Shown here piece by piece: positions 18,323 to 26,918 of a stretch of DNA of 64,000 nt (position 1 is its first letter; every line of letters starts with the position of its first letter). The notes below the pieces were generated by a model. The model had not been told where the DNA came from. It ran no database searches and saw nothing but the letters and a program-made list of their open reading frames with translations. Origin of the DNA: Actinomadura craniellae (GTDB lineage Bacteria > Actinomycetota > Actinomycetes > Streptosporangiales > Streptosporangiaceae); assembly GCF_003289645.1 (NCBI RefSeq), contig NZ_QLYX01000005.1, positions 310,001 through 374,000 on the forward strand. Direction: 5' to 3'. The position numbers and the translations under genes were made by a program.

Positions 18323-18985
18323 TCACCCCTGCCGCAGCGCGCGGACGGCGTCGGGGACGGGGGTGTCGCCGGCCACGAGTTCCAGGGTCCGGCGGGTGGC
18401 GGCGTCGGAGGACAGGATCTCGGCGATGACCAGGGCGACGTCGTCCCGGCTGATCGGGCCGCGCGGCACCGGGGGTTCGGCGAGGGTGACCCGGCCGGTG
18501 CCCGGGTCGTCGGTGAGCATGCCCGGGCGGATGATCGTCCAGTTCAGGTCGCGGGCGCGCAGGTCCTCCTCGGCCCGGGTCTTGGCGTTGATGTAGGCGG
18601 CCCAGGCCTCGCCCCGGGTGGCCGAGGGGGCCCGGCCGGCGCCCATCGAGGAGATCTGCACGTAGGTCGGGACGTCCGCCTGCTCGGCCGCGTCGGCCAG
18701 CAACTGGGCGGCGGCGCGGTCGACGGTGTCCTTGCGGGCGATCCCGCTGCCCGGGCCGGCTCCGGCGGCGAACACCACGGCGTCCGCCCCGATCAGGTAC
18801 GCGGCGACCTCGTCCGTGCCGGCCTGCTCCAGGTCGCACAGCACGCCGCGGGCGCCGAGGGCGTCGATGTCGGGGACGTGGTCGGGGTTGCGGACCAGGC
18901 CGACCGTTTCGTCCCCGCGCTTGGCCAGCAGTTCCGCCAGGCGCAGCGCGATCTTTCCATGGCCGCCCGCGATCACGATCTTCAT
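18323..18985 (-). CDS. NAD(P)H-binding SDR_a5-type reductase
   Basis: A 220-residue atypical SDR protein: KIVIAGGHGKIALRLAELLA (GxxGxxA loop 7-13), ISSMGAG near 114, INAKTRAEEDLR near 132, NWTIIRPGMLTDDPGTG near 148 and a C-terminal P-G-DTPVPDAV segment. It is similar to the YwnB group. A GGAAGGA leader precedes the ATG at 18985. It lies near a MarR regulator gene (19221) but 235 bases separate them, so shared transcription is not assured. Confidence 0.82.
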   Translation of the reverse strand: MKIVIAGGHGKIALRLAELLAKRGDETVGLVRNPDHVPDIDALGARGVLCDLEQAGTDEVAAYLIGADAVVFAAGAGPGSGIARKDTVDRAAAQLLADAAEQADVPTYVQISSMGAGRAPSATRGEAWAAYINAKTRAEEDLRARDLNWTIIRPGMLTDDPGTGRVTLAEPPVPRGPISRDDVALVIAEILSSDAATRRTLELVAGDTPVPDAVRALRQG

Positions 18986-19220
18986 GAGGTCATCCTTCCT
19001 GCCGCCGACCGTACGCGCTGATGAATGCCCGCTCCGGCCCGCCGGGAACACCACCGGGCCGGGGACGCGCCGGGCCCGAGGTCTCCGCACGTTCGAATGG
19101 GGTTTCCTCGTGTCCGGTCGCGCCGGGCCCCAGGTGCCTGCCGGTTCACCGTTGCCGTCACGGCTCGCTCGCGCCCGGGTGCGCCGGGCGGGGTCTCCTC
19201 GCGTTCGGGCGGGGTGGGGC

Positions 19221-19685
19221 TCAGCCGCCCGGTTTCTCCGGTTCCGGGGCGAGGGCGCTGTCCGCCATGCGCATGAGCATGGGGGCGAACTCCCGCTGCC
19301 GGTCGGGTGGCAGCGCGCCCATGAGCAGGGCGTCGACGTCGGCGATCCGCTGCCGGAAGTCCCGCAGGACGGCATGGCCGTGGGGGGTGACGCGGAGTTC
19401 CGCCGTGCGTCCCCGGCCCGCAGGGGAGTCGCGCTCGACGGCGCCCAGCTCCTCGAGCTGGCGGACGGTGGCCTGCATGCTCTGCGCGGTGACCCCGGCG
19501 CGGCGGCCCAGTTCGCTGTAGCTGATGCCGGGGACGCGGACGAGGTGCCCCAGCGCGCTCAGGTGCCGCAGCGACAGGCCCTGGCCGGCGAGGGAGTCGT
19601 CGATCCGCTCCCGCAGGGACCGGCCGAGCAGGATCAGCAGCATCGTCGGGCTCATCATCACCGACATGAGCTCCTCGTCCTCCAT
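19221..19685 (-). CDS. MarR-family transcriptional regulator
   Basis: A 154-residue MarR regulator: winged HTH between about 35 and 100 (GISYSELGRRAGVTAQSMQATVRQLEE, then the wing RDSPAGRGRTAELRVT). It is divergent from the DUF2269-like membrane protein gene, with an imperfect palindrome between them, so it probably represses that gene and itself. MarR proteins are released by phenolic or other small ligands; the ligand is not predictable here. Confidence 0.9.
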   Translation of the reverse strand: MEDEELMSVMMSPTMLLILLGRSLRERIDDSLAGQGLSLRHLSALGHLVRVPGISYSELGRRAGVTAQSMQATVRQLEELGAVERDSPAGRGRTAELRVTPHGHAVLRDFRQRIADVDALLMGALPPDRQREFAPMLMRMADSALAPEPEKPGG

Positions 19686-19734
19686 GGCGCCCTCCCCTCT
19701 GGGCCCTAAGTCTGCCGCGTGCTAGCCTCGGCAT

Positions 19735-19755
19735 AGTTTAAGTTAGACTGAAACT
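19735..19755. promoter_or_regulatory. MarR operator candidate
   Basis: A 21-bp imperfect palindrome with arms AGTTT.AGT and ACT.AAACT (8 of 10 symmetric pairs match), centred at 19745 in the 92-bp gap between the MarR gene and the divergent membrane protein gene. Confidence 0.55.
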
Positions 19756-19777
19756 CGACCGGATAGAGGACGCCCCC

Positions 19778-20242
19778 ATGTCCAAACTCCTGCTCAGCCT
19801 GCACGTGCTCGCCGCCGTGCTCTTCATCGGTCCCGTCACGGTCGCGGCGAGCATGTTCCCCGCCCGGGCCCGCGCGGCCCTCGCCGCGGACGCCGACCGC
19901 CCCGCGGCCGTCGCCTCGGTCCGGATGCTGTACCGGATCACCCGCGTCTACGCGATCATGGGCCTCACGGTCCCCGCGCTGGGCTTCTTCACCGCCCAGT
20001 CCATGGGCGTCCTCGGCGACCCCTGGCTGCTCGTCTCGATCGCCCTCACCGCCGTCGCCGTCGGCGTCCTGCTGCTGGTCGTCCTCCCCCGCCAGGAAGG
20101 CGTGCTGGAAGCCCTCGACGGCACCGGCCCCGACCCGGCCACGCTGTCCCGCCTGGCCATGTTCACCGGGATGTACTCCCTGCTGTGGACGGTGGTCGTC
20201 GTCCTCATGGTCGTCCGCCCCGGCTCCACCACCGGCGCCTGA
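19778..20242 (+). CDS. Four-helix integral membrane protein (DUF2269-like)
   Basis: A 154-residue protein with four predicted membrane helices (about 5-27, 50-72, 84-103, 128-148). The first helix LLLSLHVLAAVLFIGP is typical of DUF2269 proteins. Divergently transcribed from the MarR regulator with an operator-like palindrome between them, which suggests induction by the MarR ligand. Function unknown. Confidence 0.7.
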   Translation: MSKLLLSLHVLAAVLFIGPVTVAASMFPARARAALAADADRPAAVASVRMLYRITRVYAIMGLTVPALGFFTAQSMGVLGDPWLLVSIALTAVAVGVLLLVVLPRQEGVLEALDGTGPDPATLSRLAMFTGMYSLLWTVVVVLMVVRPGSTTGA

Positions 20243-20299
20243 CCCGACCACCCGCCCACCTGACAGCGCCCCACCAGCAGCGCCACCCACACACTCACA

Positions 20300-20420
20300 G
20301 ATCCTTCAGCATCAGAGGCGCTGTAGCACACCGGATCCTGAAGGATCAGCAAGCCAAGGCCCTGGCCCGGCTGATCCTTCAGCATTCAGGGCGCCATAGC
20401 GCACCGAAGGCTGAAGGATC
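20300..20420. repeat. Two imperfect hairpin repeats with four alternating arms
   Basis: GATCCTTCAG (20300-20309) with CTGAAGGATC (20338-20347), and again GATCCTTCAG (20373-20382) with CTGAAGGATC (20411-20420). The two 48-base units share about 75 percent identity, including a GGCGC..TAGC.CACCG loop. The inner arms (20338-20349, 20371-20382) also pair over 12 bp. They lie between convergent genes, so a terminator role is possible. Confidence 0.7.
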
Positions 20421-20478
20421 AATGAGCGGAGGCCTGGGCTTTCCTACCTGCGCCAGTGTGCTCAGGGCCCCTCATTGC

Positions 20479-20673
20479 CTATCGAGCCTTTTCGTCGCTC
20501 CTGATGCGGTTTAGGAGTGTGTGGAAGGTGTTGGGGGTGAGGGTGAGGTGTCCGGCGTTGGGGTTTTTGGAGTCTCTGATGCCGATGGTGCCGTTGAGGT
20601 TGGCCACTTCGACGCAGTTTCCTTGCTGGGTGCCGCTGCGGGTGCTCTTGCGCCAGTGAGCGGATTCGCTCAT
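20479..20673 (-). CDS. DUF397 domain protein
   Basis: A 64-residue protein matching DUF397: HWRKSTRSGTQQGNCVEVAN (6-25), then GIRDSKNPNAGHL and a final helix. DUF397 proteins are small partners of XRE/DUF5753 regulators in actinomycetes; some affect development and antibiotic output. The start ATG overlaps the stop of the XRE gene (ATGA), so the pair is translationally coupled. A second, rearranged pair occurs at 52269-52670. Confidence 0.9.
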   Translation of the reverse strand: MSESAHWRKSTRSGTQQGNCVEVANLNGTIGIRDSKNPNAGHLTLTPNTFHTLLNRIRSDEKAR

Positions 20674-21488
20674 GTGGTGTCCTCCATGAATTTTCTGATC
20701 AGTGCCCGGGAGGGTTCTTCCGGCAGGGCCTTGGCGTTGATCCGGTGGTAGCGGATGGCGAACCGCCGGACCTCTGAGGGGGATGAGACGAGGCGTCCGC
20801 CCTCGGGTGATTCGGTGTAGGCCACGTCGCCGAACTGGTCGCCGGAGAGGAGTTCGAAGCTGCCGTCCAGGCCAGGGTACGCTCCGGTTTCCCATGTGCG
20901 CGGGATGACCTGGATCGTCACTCTAGTGCGCTCGGACAGTTCCAGGAGCCGCGCGAGTTGTCCGCGCATGATCTCGGGGGAGCCGATGGGCCATTCCAGC
21001 ACGGTCTGGCTGAGCAGGACCGACATGAACGGCTGGGGTTCTTGGTCCAGGAGCTGTTGGCGGGCCATGCGTTCGCGGATCAGGTCTTCGGCGTTGGGGG
21101 CATCGCCGGTGATGAACAGGGCGCGTGCGTAGTCCTCGGTCTGGAGCAGGCCCGGGATGGTCTGCGCCTCGAAGATCTTGAGGAACTGGGCGCGTTGTTC
21201 GAGGTCCACATATTGGGCGAACCACTGCGGATCATGGCCGAGAGCGGCGTACCAGACCAGCATGGAGAACAGCCCGTCCATGTCCCACGCACGGTCCAGG
21301 GCTTTGGCCTGTGTCCCGTCCAGTCGCGTTTCACCGATCTCGATGCGAGAGACGGTCGCCTTGCTGCAACTCATGATTCGGCCTACGGCCTCGCCGGAGA
21401 GCCCGCGCTTTTGCCGGTAAAGACGCAGGTAGAAGGCGGTTAAGTTCCACAGATTGCTCTTGGGATCCGGTGACGGGTTGGTTGCCAT
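20670..21488 (-). CDS. XRE-family regulator with DUF5753 domain
   Basis: A 272-residue protein: an XRE HTH at about 18-70 (KRGLSGEAVGRIMSCSKATVSRIE) and a DUF5753 domain at about 95-265 (IFEAQTIPGLLQTEDYARAL). This class pairs with DUF397 proteins. The DUF397 gene begins inside its stop. Upstream there are three GACAA/TTGTC half-sites (21501-21542) that may be its own operator. Such regulators are numerous in actinomycetes and often act with nearby RsbW-like ATPases, as at 21673. Confidence 0.9.
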   Translation of the reverse strand: MATNPSPDPKSNLWNLTAFYLRLYRQKRGLSGEAVGRIMSCSKATVSRIEIGETRLDGTQAKALDRAWDMDGLFSMLVWYAALGHDPQWFAQYVDLEQRAQFLKIFEAQTIPGLLQTEDYARALFITGDAPNAEDLIRERMARQQLLDQEPQPFMSVLLSQTVLEWPIGSPEIMRGQLARLLELSERTRVTIQVIPRTWETGAYPGLDGSFELLSGDQFGDVAYTESPEGGRLVSSPSEVRRFAIRYHRINAKALPEEPSRALIRKFMEDTT

Positions 21489-21500
21489 GGGTGAGATTCC

Positions 21501-21542
21501 TTGTCTCGCGTTGTCTCATATCTGGCCGGGACAAGAGACAAC
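21501..21542. promoter_or_regulatory. Operator candidate upstream of the XRE gene
   Basis: Direct copies of TTGTCTC at 21501-21507 and 21511-21517, with an inverted copy GAGACAA at 21535-21541. The outer inverted repeat GTTGTCTC/GAGACAAC spans 21510-21542. It lies 13 bases upstream of the XRE start. Confidence 0.45.
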
Positions 21543-21672
21543 CTAGCTCGTGGCGGGCCACGATTCAGGCTCCTTCGCAGACCGAAGGCAGAGATGACGG
21601 TCCTGGTAGCGCTAGATCACGGGTTCACCGCTGTGACTCCTGAGACGGCGCCTCGGCCAAGAGGGGCAACTG

Positions 21673-22236
21673 ATGGTGCAGGCATCCCGTTTGGTGGAGT
21701 ATGCGGAGTTGGCCGCGACGAAGAGCGCTCCGGGGTGGGCGCGGCGGCTGGCGGTGGAGACGCTGACCGGGTGGGGGCTGCCCGGCGCGTGCGAAGTGGC
21801 GCAACTGGTGGTCAGTGAACTGGTCACTAACAGCGTGAACGCGCTGGAGAAGGCCGCGCAGCAGATCGCGCCGGAGGTTCCGGTGGTGCGGTTCCGGTTG
21901 TCGGCCGGACTCGGGCGGGGCGGGCCGGTGGTGACGGTGGAGGCATGGGATCAGATCCCGTTCCCGCCGGTACGGCGCTCACCTGGAGCCGGAGAGGAAA
22001 GCGGGCGGGGGCTGTTCCTGGTAGAGGCCGTCGCGGAGAACTGGGGCTGGTACTGGCCCGACCGGCAGGTGAGCCGGGACATGGAGTGGTGCCCCGCTGA
22101 GCCGGGGCGGATCACGCAGAACACGGCCGTGTTCGGGAAGGTGACCTGGGCAGTGGTGGCGGGCGGGGACGAAGACGGGAGACCCGTCGGCCACGGCACC
22201 GGAACCAACAGCGCCGGAACCAGACGCCAGGCGTAA
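21673..22236 (+). CDS. Anti-sigma-type ATP-binding protein (HATPase, RsbW-like)
   Basis: A 187-residue single-domain GHKL ATPase: N box VVSELVTNSVNAL (about 48-60), G1-like EAWDQIPFPP (95-104) in which the usual D-x-G-x-G is replaced by D-Q-I-P-F, and G2 GEESGRGLFLVEAVAENWGW (115-134). Such proteins act as serine kinases of anti-anti-sigma factors or as free-standing partners of XRE/DUF397 modules. ATG 21673. The altered G1 box may weaken ATP binding. It precedes a small XRE gene by 3 bases and is likely coupled to it. Confidence 0.8.
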   Translation: MVQASRLVEYAELAATKSAPGWARRLAVETLTGWGLPGACEVAQLVVSELVTNSVNALEKAAQQIAPEVPVVRFRLSAGLGRGGPVVTVEAWDQIPFPPVRRSPGAGEESGRGLFLVEAVAENWGWYWPDRQVSRDMEWCPAEPGRITQNTAVFGKVTWAVVAGGDEDGRPVGHGTGTNSAGTRRQA

Positions 22237-22239
22237 CCC

Positions 22240-22479
22240 ATGCCTCCCACACCCACGGCGACCCCCGACGGAACACGCATCCGGGAACTACGCGAAGGCA
22301 TGGGCCTGAGCACCGCCGACCTAGCCCGCAAGCTCCGCCGTCACGTGACCACGATCCAGAACGCCGAACGCGGTAGGCCGGTCTCGCTGACCATCATCGG
22401 CCAACTGTCACGGGCTTTGGGGGCACGACCCGACGAACTCATCGCCAACCCGCCCGCACGGAAACAGGCTGACCCCTGA
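22240..22479 (+). CDS. Small XRE HTH protein
   Basis: A 79-residue protein that is almost entirely an XRE helix-turn-helix (13-70: IRELREGMGLSTADLARKLR then HVTTIQNAERGRPVSLTIIG). It lies 3 bases after the RsbW-like gene, so the two are one unit. It has no sensor domain and likely acts as a DNA-binding partner. Confidence 0.85.
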   Translation: MPPTPTATPDGTRIRELREGMGLSTADLARKLRRHVTTIQNAERGRPVSLTIIGQLSRALGARPDELIANPPARKQADP

Positions 22480-22555
22480 AGGCAAGGCTCCCCCGAGGGT
22501 GCGGTAGGGAGATCAACATAGACAGAAAGGCACAAAAGATGCTCATTGAGGAGCC

Positions 22556-22876
22556 GTGGGTTCCGCCGTTGCGGTTGGTGGTGCCGGTGCGGGCCGAGGA
22601 GGGCAACTGCCGTTCGTCCGGACCCTCGGCGGCCACCGCCGCTACCCCCGCAAGGAGGTGGAACTTCTTCTGGGGCCCGCGCGGGCCTGCGCTCCCTCGC
22701 CGCCGCCCTGCGGCACCGAATCAGCCGGTGTCGGTTCGGTCACCCTCCGGGCGGTCCCCGAAAACGTGGCCGTGGCCCGCCGCCTCACCGTCGCCCTGAT
22801 CGAGGACCTCGCCTAGGCATCCGGCTGGTGGACGGACGACGAGGGCCGCCTGCACACCTGGTTCGAACTCGACTGA
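22556..22876 (+). pseudogene. Decayed BldC/MerR-like HTH gene with an in-frame stop
   Basis: One frame reads LPFVRTLGGHRRYPRKEVEL (from about 22610), the diagnostic end of BldC/excisionase-type HTH domains, then a tail containing VTLRAVPENVAVARRLTVAL, an amber TAG at 22814, and without any frame change ASGWWTDDEGRLHTWFELD and TGA at 22874. The expected N-terminal helices are missing or altered. So this is a truncated gene with a nonsense mutation. A matching C-terminal end (GWF...RLCTWFEIA) stands alone near 62005-62062. Confidence 0.6.
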
Positions 22877-23211
22877 TCCCGGCCGTGCCATCGAGCCAGA
22901 TGATCTAGGAACCCCGAGTGCACACGCAACACGCGGGTCGCTCCCAAGGACAACCGATCCCGCTACAGGACAATTCGCCCGCAGGGGGAGGCGACGTCCC
23001 CTCACGGCCCGTTACTCTCCAGCTCAAGAACCGCAGCACCGGCCCACCCGGGGCAGCACCGGCCATCCGGGCCGGTGAGGATCGCAACGTATTGGGCAAG
23101 CCAGCGCCGCATGCGGGGCTGGCTTGCCCGGGGCACGTTCTCGGGGTCGTTGGTCGTGCTTCCCGGAGTGGGTGGATGTTCCCGGTCCTGGGTGGCGGTG
23201 CCGGGTTCGGG
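22877..23211. other. Intergenic region
   Basis: No reading frame with support. The only clear structure is the terminator hairpin at 23094-23129 near its right end. Confidence 0.5.
23094..23129 (-). terminator. Terminator hairpin of the LAL gene
   Basis: A perfect 12-bp stem, GGGCAAGCCAGC (23094-23105) with its complement (23118-23129), 80 bases downstream of the leftward LuxR-type gene. Confidence 0.7.
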
Positions 23212-26200
23212 TCAGTGGGTGTCTGTCGTGTGGTGTTCGGTGGCGAGGCGGGCGAGTTCGACGCGGGAGGCGATGCCGAGTTTGCGGAAGACCTGGCGTA
23301 GGTGGAACTTGACGGTGTGGGCGGAGACGAACATCTGGTCGGCGATCTGGGGGTTGGTCAGCCCCTGGGCGACGAGTGCGGTGACCTTGAGCTCGGTGTC
23401 GGTGAGGCTGTCCCAGCCGGTGTCGGGGCGTTCGGTGCTGGTCGAGTGCGGGTGGCGGACGCCCAGGTCGCGGAGTCGGGCGCGGGCGCGGGTCGCGTCC
23501 CGGAGTGCTCCGGTCTGCCGGTAGCCGTCCAGGGCCTGTTCCAGGGCGCTGATCGCGGCGGTGCGGTCGGTGTCCTGGCGTGCCAGCAGGGAGCCCAGGT
23601 CCTCGGCGGCGGAGGCGCGGCTCCATGCGCTCAGGTGGTTGGTGGCGGCGCAGGCCAGGGCCTCGCTGTCGCCGTGCAGGATGCCGTGGGCGTGGGTCGC
23701 GGCGGCGGCCAGCGAGCGGAACTCCGGGTTGGTGGCGGCCAGTTCCCCGGCGGTGGTGGTGATGGCTTCGGCGGCGGAGCGGTGGCCGGTGGCGAGTGCG
23801 GTGCGGGTCAGCCAGGGCGCGGCGTTGGGTTCGGTGATGAGCAGCCAGCGGCGCCGTACCGGGTCGGTGTAGAAGACGTGGGTGGACTCCAGCGCCTTGC
23901 CGAGGTCGCCGTGGGCTTCGGCGACCGTCGCCATGGCCCAGGTGCTCCACAGGCTCCCGTACATCATGCCCTGCGTCTCCCGGTACAGGGAATCGTGCCG
24001 TTCGGCCTGCCGGGCGGCGGTGTCCAGGTCGCCGCGGCGCATGGCGACGATGGCGAGCACGGTGATTCCCAGCAGGGTGTAGGTGTGCATGCCGAGCTCG
24101 TCGGCCATGGCCAGTCCGGCCTGGGCCTCGGCGGCGGCGTCGTCGAGGCGGCTGGCGGCGAGCCGCAGCCGGGCGCGGAACAGGGCGGGGCTGGGGGCGT
24201 GCACGGTGTGGCCCAGCGCGGTGATCTCGTCCTCGGTGGCCCGCAGGACGGTTTCGGCCTCGTCGAGTTGCCGGAGGTTGGTGAGCAGGGCGCCCAGGTG
24301 CAGCGCCGGGTGTGCGTGCTGGGCCCGGATCGGCCCGGACGCCGCGGCGCGTACCGCCATGCGGTTGTGGGCGATCGCTTCGGCGGCCTTCCCCTCCGTC
24401 CATCTGATGTGGGCGAGTAGCAGGTAGGCCCCGGTCAGGGCGGCCTGGCTGTGATCTTGGGGGGCGGCTACGACGGCCTCGGCCCGGGCTTGCCCGCGGG
24501 TGTGGTCGAAGGCGAAGAACACTGACCGGAACAGTACGTACTGGGCTAGGTCGCGTATTTCGTCGGAGATGTTTTTCTCGGCGAGGGCTTGTTCGGCTTC
24601 GGTGATGGCGTCGGCGGGTCGGCCGGCCAGCATGAGGGCGTAGGCCAGTTCGTAGCGCAGCCGGGCGGCCTGCTCGGGGCGCAGGGTCTGGGCGAGCGCG
24701 GTGCGGGCGAGTTCGGCCGCCTCGGCCAGCCGCCCGCCGGCGGTCAGGGCGTACACGGCCGTCACCGACCGGTCGAAGCGTTCGAGGTCGGTGGGGGCGG
24801 TGAGTTCCACCGCTCGTGCGGCCAGGTCGGCGGCGGTCTGCGGCGAGGTCGGCAGGACTTCCTGCACCGCCTGGTCCAGGGCGGCCAGGGCGGCGGTGTC
24901 CCCGGGGCGGACGTAGCGCATCAGGTGGCCGGCGGCGGGGATGGCCGAACCGCCCCGGGCGAGCAGCATCTCGCCGGCCCGCCGGTGCAGAGCCATGCGC
25001 GTCGGCTGGGAGAGGGCCCCGGCGACCGTTCGCCACATCAGGTGGTGCCGGAAGGTGAGCAGGTCTCCATTGGGTACCACGACCCCCGTCGCCTGCGCGT
25101 TCTCCAGTTCGGGCAGCAGGGCGCTGGCGGGTTCGCTGAGCATGTCGGCCAGGTCGTCCACGGGGAAGGAGCGGCCGAGGATGGCGGCGACCTCCAGGAC
25201 GTGCCGGGTGCGCGGGGACAGTTTGTCCAGCCGCCTGCGGACGACCGTCTGCACCCGCTGCGGGACCTGGTGGGAGGTCAACCGGGCCCGGCCGTCCGCT
25301 ATCTCGACCGCGCCTTCGTCCAGCAACCCCTCGAACAGTTCCACGAGTATGTACGGGGCTCCGCCGGCCTCGTCGGCCAGGGTGAGCAGATCCGGTCCGG
25401 GCTCGGCGCCGAGGACATCGGTGGCGATTTCGGCTCGCGCCGCGGCGTCCAGCGGTTGCAGCGCGATCCGGGTGGCGCCCTCGGCCTCCAGGAAGTCGAA
25501 CAGCCGCTCCGCGTCGCCCGGGTCGTCGCCGGTGGTGCGCGACAAGGTCCATACCAGCGGGTAGGAGGCCAGTTCGGGGACCAGCGACCGCAACGCCAGC
25601 AACGCGGTGGGGTCGGCCCAGTGCAGGTCGTCCAGCACGACCAGCATCGGGCCGCGCGCGACCCGCTCCTCCAGCCGCGACCGCAACCGCTCCATCAGCC
25701 ACAGGCGCACGTCGGCGATGTCCGGATAGGGTGCGACCTGCGCTGTTTGCGGGGTTTGGGGTGGCTCTCCCACTGCCGTCATCAGCGGTTCCATCGGCCG
25801 TAGCCGGCTGGACTCGTCGGCCGCGCCCTGGAGGAGCATGAAACCGTGCTCGGCGGCGGAGTCCACCGCCTCGGCCAGCAGGCGGCTCTTCCCCACCCCT
25901 GACCGTCCCTCGACCAGCAGCACCCCGCCCCGGTCGCCCTCGACGGCGGCGTGCAACAGATCGGCGATGGTGCGCGACTCGCGATCCCGGCCACGCCAGC
26001 CGGGCCGTGACGGCCGCCCGGGGCCGGTGCCCGAGGCGACCGGCGGACCCGCCGCGGTCTGGTGGAACACCGGGTCACCCCTGCTGCGATCGGTCTCCTT
26101 CGCAGTCCGGCCGGGCCCCGGCCGGTCGGTTTCCTGGTCGTTGGTGATCGGCCGACCGGTCCTCGGCCATACGTAGCCCACTACCGCACCCGCTTTCGCG

Positions 26201-26238
26201 TCCTGCGTTCCCGGCTCGTTCAGGTCGTGGCGGCACAC
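23212..26238 (-). CDS. Large ATP-binding LuxR (LAL) transcriptional regulator
   Basis: A 1008-residue STAND regulator. An AAA/NTPase domain at about 80-300 with Walker A GRSGVGKSRL (111-120) and Walker B VVLDDLHWAD, a TPR-like helical middle (about 430-900) and a C-terminal LuxR HTH (about 940-1005: LTDTELKVTALVAQGLTNPQIA). LAL proteins are ligand-gated activators of secondary metabolism or catabolic genes. GTG start at 26238 overlaps the upstream HATPase gene by 19 bases; a later start is possible since residues 1-75 are low complexity. Its coupling to an ATPase suggests joint signalling. Confidence 0.88.
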   Translation of the reverse strand: MCRHDLNEPGTQDAKAGAVVGYVWPRTGRPITNDQETDRPGPGRTAKETDRSRGDPVFHQTAAGPPVASGTGPGRPSRPGWRGRDRESRTIADLLHAAVEGDRGGVLLVEGRSGVGKSRLLAEAVDSAAEHGFMLLQGAADESSRLRPMEPLMTAVGEPPQTPQTAQVAPYPDIADVRLWLMERLRSRLEERVARGPMLVVLDDLHWADPTALLALRSLVPELASYPLVWTLSRTTGDDPGDAERLFDFLEAEGATRIALQPLDAAARAEIATDVLGAEPGPDLLTLADEAGGAPYILVELFEGLLDEGAVEIADGRARLTSHQVPQRVQTVVRRRLDKLSPRTRHVLEVAAILGRSFPVDDLADMLSEPASALLPELENAQATGVVVPNGDLLTFRHHLMWRTVAGALSQPTRMALHRRAGEMLLARGGSAIPAAGHLMRYVRPGDTAALAALDQAVQEVLPTSPQTAADLAARAVELTAPTDLERFDRSVTAVYALTAGGRLAEAAELARTALAQTLRPEQAARLRYELAYALMLAGRPADAITEAEQALAEKNISDEIRDLAQYVLFRSVFFAFDHTRGQARAEAVVAAPQDHSQAALTGAYLLLAHIRWTEGKAAEAIAHNRMAVRAAASGPIRAQHAHPALHLGALLTNLRQLDEAETVLRATEDEITALGHTVHAPSPALFRARLRLAASRLDDAAAEAQAGLAMADELGMHTYTLLGITVLAIVAMRRGDLDTAARQAERHDSLYRETQGMMYGSLWSTWAMATVAEAHGDLGKALESTHVFYTDPVRRRWLLITEPNAAPWLTRTALATGHRSAAEAITTTAGELAATNPEFRSLAAAATHAHGILHGDSEALACAATNHLSAWSRASAAEDLGSLLARQDTDRTAAISALEQALDGYRQTGALRDATRARARLRDLGVRHPHSTSTERPDTGWDSLTDTELKVTALVAQGLTNPQIADQMFVSAHTVKFHLRQVFRKLGIASRVELARLATEHHTTDTH

Positions 26239-26792
26239 GTCCGGCGTCCCGCTTCGGGCAGCCCGGCGACGGGCAACAGGAGCACGAACCGCGCGCCGCC
26301 CATGGCCGACTCAGCCACCCGCAGCATGCCGGAGTGCGCCCGGGCGATGTCCCGGACGGCTGCCAGGCCGTCCACGTCTTCGGGCCCGCCGGTGTTCGTT
26401 CCACCCGGTCGGGCGGAACGCCGGAAGGTTCGCCCCCGGTCGGTCCCGACCATCCCGTCCCCGTCGTCCTCGACCACCAGTTCGGCGCAGCGCCCGTTCC
26501 GGCGCACCTCGATCTGGAACACCTGGTCGGCATGCCGCTGCGCATGGTCCACCAGGTCGGCCAACACCCGGACGAGCTGGGTGGGAGCGGCGTCGACCAG
26601 CACCCCCGGCTCCAACCGGAGGCTGATCGGAACGCGGCTCACCCGCCGCACGACCTCGGCGCGGACCATCGTCGCCAGGTCCACCTGCCACGGCCCCCGG
26701 CGGGCACCGGCGGTGATCCGGCTCGTCCGCACGGTGCCGCCGGCACCCGGTGGGGAGGCTGCTTCGTCAGGCGAAGCGATACGGGGCTCCAT
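26220..26792 (-). CDS. Free-standing histidine kinase-like ATPase domain
   Basis: A 190-residue protein with the catalytic half of a histidine kinase and nothing else: N box VRVLADLVDHAQRHAD (about 74-89), G1 VEDDGDGMVG (107-116) and G2/C-terminal GLAAVRDIARAHSGMLRV (143-160). There is no DHp helix with a phosphorylatable histidine and no membrane segment. It may phosphorylate a protein in trans or only bind ATP. It overlaps the LAL gene by 19 bases, so the two are translated together; working as a LAL partner is an inference. Confidence 0.75.
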   Translation of the reverse strand: MEPRIASPDEAASPPGAGGTVRTSRITAGARRGPWQVDLATMVRAEVVRRVSRVPISLRLEPGVLVDAAPTQLVRVLADLVDHAQRHADQVFQIEVRRNGRCAELVVEDDGDGMVGTDRGRTFRRSARPGGTNTGGPEDVDGLAAVRDIARAHSGMLRVAESAMGGARFVLLLPVAGLPEAGRRTCAATT

Positions 26793-26918
26793 GGCAGGAC
26801 CCTCTCTTCCGAGCGGACTCCACCCCGCCGGTCGCGCGGGGATCTGGAGATGACATCTGCAAGCTCACTCGACGATCCCCACCCGCACACCAGCCACCTG
26901 GCTAGGTGTGTGCGCATT

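Noticed and set aside
18990-19215. Degenerate 50-base repeats in the gap before the MarR gene
   Set aside because: Similar GC-rich words (GCGCCGGGC) recur but no consistent unit or pairing could be drawn.
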